A stretch of 50,355 bases of DNA from Pirellulales bacterium. GTDB lineage: Bacteria > Planctomycetota > Planctomycetia > Pirellulales > JAEUIK01. Position 1 is the stretch's first letter; each line of letters starts with the position of its first letter. Of this stretch, positions 45,431 through 50,355 are shown piece by piece. Under the pieces are notes generated by a model. That model ran no database searches and was not told the DNA's origin. It saw only the letters and a program-made list of their open reading frames with translations. The stretch lies in contig JAIBBY010000037.1 in NCBI GenBank assembly GCA_019694455.1, positions 1-50,355 on the forward strand, in the 5' to 3' direction. A program made the position numbers and the translations under genes.

Positions 45431-48400
45431 CTATACGCTCGTAGACCTGTCAGATGACCGGCGCCAAACAACTGCCGCCAACGCCAGCGCCCCAATCGCT
45501 GCCATCAGAAATGTGCCCGGCTCGGGCACAACCGTGATCGTATAGACGCCATCCATAAAGGCTGCGTCGTAACTGAGGCGGTCTGAAACGACGCTTGCGC
45601 CGGAAGCGTCGAAATCTCCGCCGACGCGAAACAATTCGAACTGGTCTCCGAAGCGGGGGACAAACCCGTCAATAAACGTCAGGCGCACCGTCCCTGCGAG
45701 GAACAAATCACCGCTAACGTCTAGCTGGTCGTATTCACCAGGAAGGGCCCCTCCGATCTCCATGAAGAGGCTGCCCAAGGCCCCCTGTTGAAAAATGCCG
45801 TCGATATGCAGGGTGCCTGGTGAAAAACCGGGCGAGACCGAGCCACCGTCGACCAACACGTCACCGAGAATCGTGCCCGTGCCGCCTAGGGTGCCGCCGG
45901 GGCCAACTCGCAGGGTATCGAGAGGCACGTCCGCCAATGTGCCCGCTCCGACGTTGATCTTTCCGCCCGTCGCAAGTTCGACTCTGCCCAAGGCCCCGAT
46001 GGATAGCTGGTTTCCGACCACGGCGGAACCGTTATTCGTTACTTCAAGAAGTCCCTCACCAGCGTGACCTACATCAAGCTGAGTATTGGCCGCCAGCGTG
46101 GAGCCACCGCCGCGCACAATCACCTCTCCTTTTCCGGCGTTCTCGTAGCCAATCTCGATGGTATCAGCAATTGCGTTACCTCCACTGAGAACAGACATTT
46201 CTCCGCGGCTTGTCCGCCCAATCGAAAAACTCTGGCCGGCTGAAATCTCGCCGCCATCTCGCACCACAATCTGACCGTGGCCAAGTCCCGATATGCCTCC
46301 GGCGGCTGCGCGTAGATTCTCGCTCAATTCGATGACTGCGTCGTTGGCCACGGTCAGCACACCCTCTCCGGCATGTCCAACAGCAATGAAGCTCGATTGC
46401 ATACGTGTGCCCAGCCCGTCGATCAGAACCTCCGCTACACCCGACGCTTCTGTGGAAGCGATGTCGGTCCAACCTGCCTGGATTGTCGAGCCAGACCGCG
46501 CAGTCAGGGACGCTGAGCTGACGTCACCGATCGTGAGCGGGCCGCCGACAAGCAACGTCGCGTTGTTCTCCACAACAACTTCGCCGTGCCCGACGTTTGA
46601 CACACCGCCTGATGCGACTCGCAATCGATCGTTTACACGCACTTCTCCCCCGTTCGACACGGTCAATTGTCCGTTGCCTTGATCTCCGATTCGCAAGTAG
46701 AGATTGGCATGAAGTAGCGCACCACTTCCAGTGACAGTGAGTGCTCCCGTGCTATTCTGGTCGTACCCAACTTCAACCCAGCCTGGAACCACCTCAGCAC
46801 TATCTGTGACAGTAAACGCCCCATTCCCTCCCTGACCTACTCCAAGCGACGCTCCAATGGTGAACACTCCGTCGCCCCGTACAACGAGATCAGCGGTTCC
46901 CGGCGCCATGCCGAAATCTGTCATTGGTGTGCCAACGAAAGCATGATTAATCACCCCGAGTGACCCCGTGTCACCGTTTGGCGTATTCCAAGAGTTGAAG
47001 TTGAGTGTCCAATCACCGCTCTGCACATCCACTCCACCAACTTCGGCGGCGCCACCGGCGACGAAATGTTCGCCTCCTGCCAAGGGATAATTCAGCGTGG
47101 CATCGCCGAAAAAGATGTACCTGGGGGGTGTGCCCGGCAGCACGGGGGCTGAACCCGTTCCCAGCAGAGCCAGGTCGTCGCTATCCGGCGGAGCGAAGCC
47201 GTCCCAGTTGATGCCGTCGTGGAAGCTGCCGACGCCACCGACGGCTACTTGCCCACCCTGGTTGCCGAACCACCGGACGTCGTCTGCATGCAAGCTTCCC
47301 ACGCTGCACAAGACCACTTGTAAGAAAAGCAAAATACAGCAGCTGCCGTGCCCGACTTGGCGATTACGCCATGGATTCCTACGACGCATTGCGACCAGGA
47401 TGCCAATGCCTCCAAGTGTAGCCAATGCCAGCGTGCTGGGTTCCGGTACCGCGGTGACGCGCAGAGAATAATCGCCATGGGCGAAGGTCGCTTCGTATTC
47501 TAGACCGGCGGGTCCGTTCATCCAGTTGAACACCGCCTGAATAGCATCAAAGGAACCCCCAATCCGAAACAGGTGAATGTCGTCACCAACATGGAGGTCG
47601 ACGCCACTGGCAAGGGACAGTTCCACAATTCCTTGCAGTGTCATGTCTCCATCGATCACCAACGGTGCCGCATCAATGCCATCCGTAAGGGCAGCGGCAA
47701 GCGTGAGTAATGATTCGCCTCCATCTCCCGCGGGCACCGAAGGGTTGACTAATAACGATATTGTTCCCAGAGGGCCTTGATTAAAGTGTCCAAAGACGTG
47801 TCCGAAGAGGTGTCCGCCTACTTGCGCTACGTGTCCGCTGTTTTCGAGGCTACCGGTAATCTCCAACGGTCCCCGCAAAGTACCGCCCGGATGGATGACC
47901 ACATCTCCCTGGATTTCGTACGGCGTCGTGGTAAATGTACCGGTGCCAAATGGCAAACTATGGACGACCCCGCCATCCCCGATCGATAGCGTCCCGGCGA
48001 TGGCCGCGGGGCGCTGGTCAGAATCAGCGATGACCGCAGCGCCATTGCCTGACAAATTCAGTTGCCCACCGGCATGTCGATCAAAAACAAGTTCCGCGGC
48101 GTCGATCCTCGCGATGTTCATGCTGGCGGCACCGCCTACTTCAATGCGACCGTGCCCTTCCACCGCAGGTCCACCGAGCGATCCATCGTAGCGATATCCC
48201 ACTTGGATACGACCCGCGGTCAATTGCCCACCGGACTCTACGCTCAGCAGTGCAGGTCCAGAAACGCCTACATAAACAGCACCGGCATCCACTTGCGCAT
48301 TGTCACCCGTAACAACGACAGTACCGCCGAGACTATCGATGGACGGAACTTCACCGGGAAGCGTGCTTCGAAACCCACTGCTAATTGCGAACTGGTCGAC

Positions 48401-49210
48401 GATGAGTGTGGCGCCGTCCTTGACTGTTAGATTGCCTGACGTCCCACCCGACCCAACATTCACGTTGGAACTCGCCCAAACTGTGCCTACGTCCGTCAGG
48501 GTCACCGAACCATGCCGTGGCGCCTCTGTAACAAGCGTTGGCCAACCAATGAATAGATTGTTTGAGACTACCGTTCCCGGGAAAGAAAAGGGCGCCACAT
48601 CCACCGTTAGCTGGGCGGTATCCGGAAGCCCAGCAACCGATGTCGGAACACCAATGCGAACAATGTTGCCAGCGTTGTAGGTGATTCCAGGATTTCCAAA
48701 ACGGAATTCGTAATTGCCGCTGACAACGGTCGCCTCTTCAGTAGCATTGTTTGAGAGGAATAGAACGAATTGATCGGCAACGGTCGTTGCAAGACGGTCC
48801 CCAAAAAACGCGAAATCGTTGTAGTCCGGCACCTGCCCGTCCCAATTAGCAGCGAAATCGAAGACCCCGCCCGCCGGAACGTCCCATGACACCACGACGT
48901 GCGGATTGGGCTCCACTGCAAATGCGTGGGACTCGACAGTCGCACAAATAAGTATCGCTGTGATGGCACGAAGTATGCGTCTGACGAATGGAAAGAAGAA
49001 TGCGCAGGGCGGAGAGGAGGAGGCAGCATATCGTACCTGGCTGCAACCACACCGCTGTTCAGCGAACCAACGAGTACTTCTTCCTGTTGCACCGGGCAGA
49101 GCAATCTCAATCATACCTGACCAACGAACGTCGGCGGCTTGCGATCGCGACCTTGCGCCTGTCACTCCGGCGAGCCATACCAACAAGGACGCTATGCGCG
49201 AAAATCTCAT
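45431..49210 (-). CDS. Giant double PEP-CTERM protein with beta-helix-like repeats
   Basis: The ATG at 49210 (MRFSRIASLLVWLAGVTGA) has GAGGTG seven bases upstream and begins a signal peptide; the frame runs open 44 codons further. The product is 1259 residues. It contains two halves, each a PEP-CTERM protein: the first ends in VPEPSTLALATLGGIGILV plus MRRR, the second ends in VPEPGTFLMAAIGALALAA plus WRR. Between them lies a signal-peptide-like CCILLFLQVVLC before an ADDVRW start. Both bodies are Gly-rich repeats (GVLTV, GEGLLEV, GGxxxV..) of the autotransporter-like beta-strand type. PEP-CTERM proteins are processed and anchored by exosortase; no exosortase is in the window. Base composition seems lower in GC than its neighbours. 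Confidence 0.85.
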   Translation of the reverse strand: MRFSRIASLLVWLAGVTGARSRSQAADVRWSGMIEIALPGATGRSTRWFAEQRCGCSQVRYAASSSPPCAFFFPFVRRILRAITAILICATVESHAFAVEPNPHVVVSWDVPAGGVFDFAANWDGQVPDYNDFAFFGDRLATTVADQFVLFLSNNATEEATVVSGNYEFRFGNPGITYNAGNIVRIGVPTSVAGLPDTAQLTVDVAPFSFPGTVVSNNLFIGWPTLVTEAPRHGSVTLTDVGTVWASSNVNVGSGGTSGNLTVKDGATLIVDQFAISSGFRSTLPGEVPSIDSLGGTVVVTGDNAQVDAGAVYVGVSGPALLSVESGGQLTAGRIQVGYRYDGSLGGPAVEGHGRIEVGGAASMNIARIDAAELVFDRHAGGQLNLSGNGAAVIADSDQRPAAIAGTLSIGDGGVVHSLPFGTGTFTTTPYEIQGDVVIHPGGTLRGPLEITGSLENSGHVAQVGGHLFGHVFGHFNQGPLGTISLLVNPSVPAGDGGESLLTLAAALTDGIDAAPLVIDGDMTLQGIVELSLASGVDLHVGDDIHLFRIGGSFDAIQAVFNWMNGPAGLEYEATFAHGDYSLRVTAVPEPSTLALATLGGIGILVAMRRRNPWRNRQVGHGSCCILLFLQVVLCSVGSLHADDVRWFGNQGGQVAVGGVGSFHDGINWDGFAPPDSDDLALLGTGSAPVLPGTPPRYIFFGDATLNYPLAGGEHFVAGGAAEVGGVDVQSGDWTLNFNSWNTPNGDTGSLGVINHAFVGTPMTDFGMAPGTADLVVRGDGVFTIGASLGVGQGGNGAFTVTDSAEVVPGWVEVGYDQNSTGALTVTGSGALLHANLYLRIGDQGNGQLTVSNGGEVRVNDRLRVASGGVSNVGHGEVVVENNATLLVGGPLTIGDVSSASLTARSGSTIQAGWTDIASTEASGVAEVLIDGLGTRMQSSFIAVGHAGEGVLTVANDAVIELSENLRAAAGGISGLGHGQIVVRDGGEISAGQSFSIGRTSRGEMSVLSGGNAIADTIEIGYENAGKGEVIVRGGGSTLAANTQLDVGHAGEGLLEVTNNGSAVVGNQLSIGALGRVELATGGKINVGAGTLADVPLDTLRVGPGGTLGGTGTILGDVLVDGGSVSPGFSPGTLHIDGIFQQGALGSLFMEIGGALPGEYDQLDVSGDLFLAGTVRLTFIDGFVPRFGDQFELFRVGGDFDASGASVVSDRLSYDAAFMDGVYTITVVPEPGTFLMAAIGALALAAVVWRRSSDRSTSV
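47285..47449 (-). other. Internal PEP-CTERM signal followed by a signal-peptide-like segment
   Basis: Within the continuous frame, VPEP, a hydrophobic stretch and MRRR come first, then about ten residues later a second hydrophobic stretch and an ADDVRW start. This is what the junction of two tandem genes would look like if the stop and spacer were lost. The ATG at 47389 could serve as an internal start, but its nearest GGAGG is about 20 bases away. Confidence 0.7.
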
Positions 49211-49687
49211 GAAGAGCACCTCAAATGTTGCGAGAATCCACGTCCCGGCCCAATTCGTCGCGAACATTGCTCGACATGCAGAAACCCGGGCAGATTGCAG
49301 GAACCTGCCTACGAACGGTTCCGTCAAGGCAGGTTTACCCATCCGAGAATCTGGCTTGAGAACCAGCGGATGATGGCGAGCAGCGAAGGAACCGAGGAAT
49401 CTGACGTTACGAGATCGAGGGTTTCACCAGGAACTGGTGCCCCCATCGACGAACAGAGGCCAGAGCGTCAGTAGCTGCTCCGAGTCAAAGGCAAAAGATC
49501 GGTTCAGTGAGTGCCAAAAGCCCTCTGATCATCTAGGGGTCATTTTTCTTGGCAACCGAACGCAGAATTTCAAAGAACTTGGGGGCGGCCAAATTTTGCC
49601 GTGCCTCGATTCCCTATGTCCTGTACGACCATTGGGTTAGAGTACTCCAGTAGTGTTCTGGCACTGGGCGCCCCGCACAATGGGGGA
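49211..49687. other. Intergenic region between divergent PEP-CTERM and sigma factor genes
   Basis: These 477 bases should hold both divergent promoters. No convincing -35/-10 or -24/-12 pair, hairpin or gene was recognised. Confidence 0.5.
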
Positions 49688-49714
49688 ATGGGCCCTTTAG
49701 AATCGCCGAGAAAC

Positions 49715-50355
49715 ATGTCTCGACCACCATCGCCTCTGCCAGCTCGGGTCACGGCCCAATCCGTCGACCGGTATCTCGCGGCTGCGAGGGGCGGCCGCCA
49801 ATCCGCGCTGGAGAAGCTGTTCGACTACTACCGGGCCTACCTGACGGCAATAGCCCGACGCAGTTTAGACCAGAGGCTTCAGCCAAAGTGTGCCCCGTCG
49901 GATTTGGTGCAGGAAACGCTTACGCTCGCATTCCGAAAGTTCGCGGCCCAGAACATCATTGTGGAAGCAGAACTCCGCACCTGGTTGCGGAAGTTACTGA
50001 AGAACAAAATCCGCGCGACGCAGCGCCGGTATGGACGTGGGACAAAACGCGACATTGCAAAAGAAGTTTCGCTCTACGAGTTTGAATCGAAGCAGATGCT
50101 GTTCGAGCTTGCGGCGCAAGCGGGCGAGTCCCTCGGTGCGGACCTCGATCGGCCGGAATCTGTTAAGCGCATTGAAGCTGCCCTGGCGCGATTATCCGAG
50201 GGGCATCGACTGATCATTGAGCTGCATCACCGGCAGAATCGCAAGTTTACGGAGATCGCTCAACGGTTGAACCGTTCGCCCGACGCCATACGCATGTTGT
50301 GGGTCCGCGCGTTGCGACGCCTAGCCAAGGAACTGGAACGGGGCAACAACGATGT
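49715..50355 (+). CDS. ECF-type sigma-70 family sigma factor (3' truncated by window edge)
   Basis: The frame stays open to the end of the window, so the C-terminus is missing; at least 213 residues are visible. Region 2 is seen in SALEKLFDYYRAYL, CAPSDLVQETLTLAFRKF and LRTWLRKLLKNKIR. Region 4 is ALARLSEGHRLIIELHH, FTEIAQRLNRSPDAIRMLWVRALRRLA, the helix-turn-helix. The DLVQET form of the core-binding motif is typical of planctomycete ECF factors. Either ATG 49715 or in-frame ATG 49688 may be the start. It is divergent from the PEP-CTERM gene. Regulation of that gene by it is possible but only suggested by adjacency. Confidence 0.9.
   Translation, partial: MSRPPSPLPARVTAQSVDRYLAAARGGRQSALEKLFDYYRAYLTAIARRSLDQRLQPKCAPSDLVQETLTLAFRKFAAQNIIVEAELRTWLRKLLKNKIRATQRRYGRGTKRDIAKEVSLYEFESKQMLFELAAQAGESLGADLDRPESVKRIEAALARLSEGHRLIIELHHRQNRKFTEIAQRLNRSPDAIRMLWVRALRRLAKELERGNND

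Noticed and set aside
47384..47389. Internal ATG as the start of a separate second PEP-CTERM gene
   Set aside because: There is no stop between the halves and no ribosome site at proper distance; kept as part of one frame, with the possibility noted.

Overview
This window looks like chromosome from a planctomycete, probably near the Pirellulales. That placement is inference from the gene mix: very long PEP-CTERM surface proteins, 'DWPQWRGPGRDG'-type PQQ-propeller proteins, a redoxin/cytochrome c/copper-monooxygenase fusion, a HEXXH protein of the DUF1570 type, a futalosine-pathway MqnD-like protein and a planctomycete-style ECF sigma factor. No rRNA, complete tRNA, transposase or CRISPR array was seen.

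Layout. Positions 1-3063 hold a truncated short-chain dehydrogenase, an M20 amidohydrolase with a small membrane protein, and an MqnD-like protein. Positions 3274-29147 are one flagellar block, entirely on the minus strand. Read in the direction of transcription it is flgF, flgG, flgA, flgH, flgI, flgJ (rod-binding part only), flgN, flgK, flgL, fliW, csrA, flagellin, a 1697-residue protein with three TPR-glycosyltransferase modules, a second TPR-glycosyltransferase of 630 residues, fliD, fliS and a GT8-like glycosyltransferase. Good sigma-54 type -24/-12 sites precede flgF (29186-29201) and fliD (8094-8109). A strong hairpin terminator follows flagellin and a weaker one follows the last glycosyltransferase. 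Positions 29376-45033 are housekeeping and envelope genes: hemC, comF, an LptF/LptG permease, an acyl-CoA synthetase, a PQQ propeller, an RlmI-like methyltransferase, a sugar isomerase-like protein, an EEP hydrolase, a DUF1570-like protein, a large membrane protein, the redoxin fusion and an Fpg-type DNA glycosylase. Positions 45087-50355 look different: a tRNA 3'-half is followed by a double PEP-CTERM protein and a divergent ECF sigma factor cut by the window edge.

How the genes fit together. The flagellar block supplies distal rod, P and L rings, hook-filament junction, filament, cap, export chaperones (FlgN, FliS) and the FliW-CsrA pair known to control flagellin translation in other bacteria. 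Hook, proximal rod, motor and export gate are not in the window. Two things stand out. First, flagellin, FliD and FlgL, three different axial proteins, carry copies of the same roughly 75-90 residue module (seven copies in all), so the surface decoration of filament, cap and junction seems to have co-evolved. Second, four TPR-glycosyltransferase modules sit between flagellin and its cap, which suggests a dedicated, scaffolded glycosylation system for these enlarged proteins.

Limits: everything is from reading sequence by eye. Family names rest on motifs and gene order; no database search was run.
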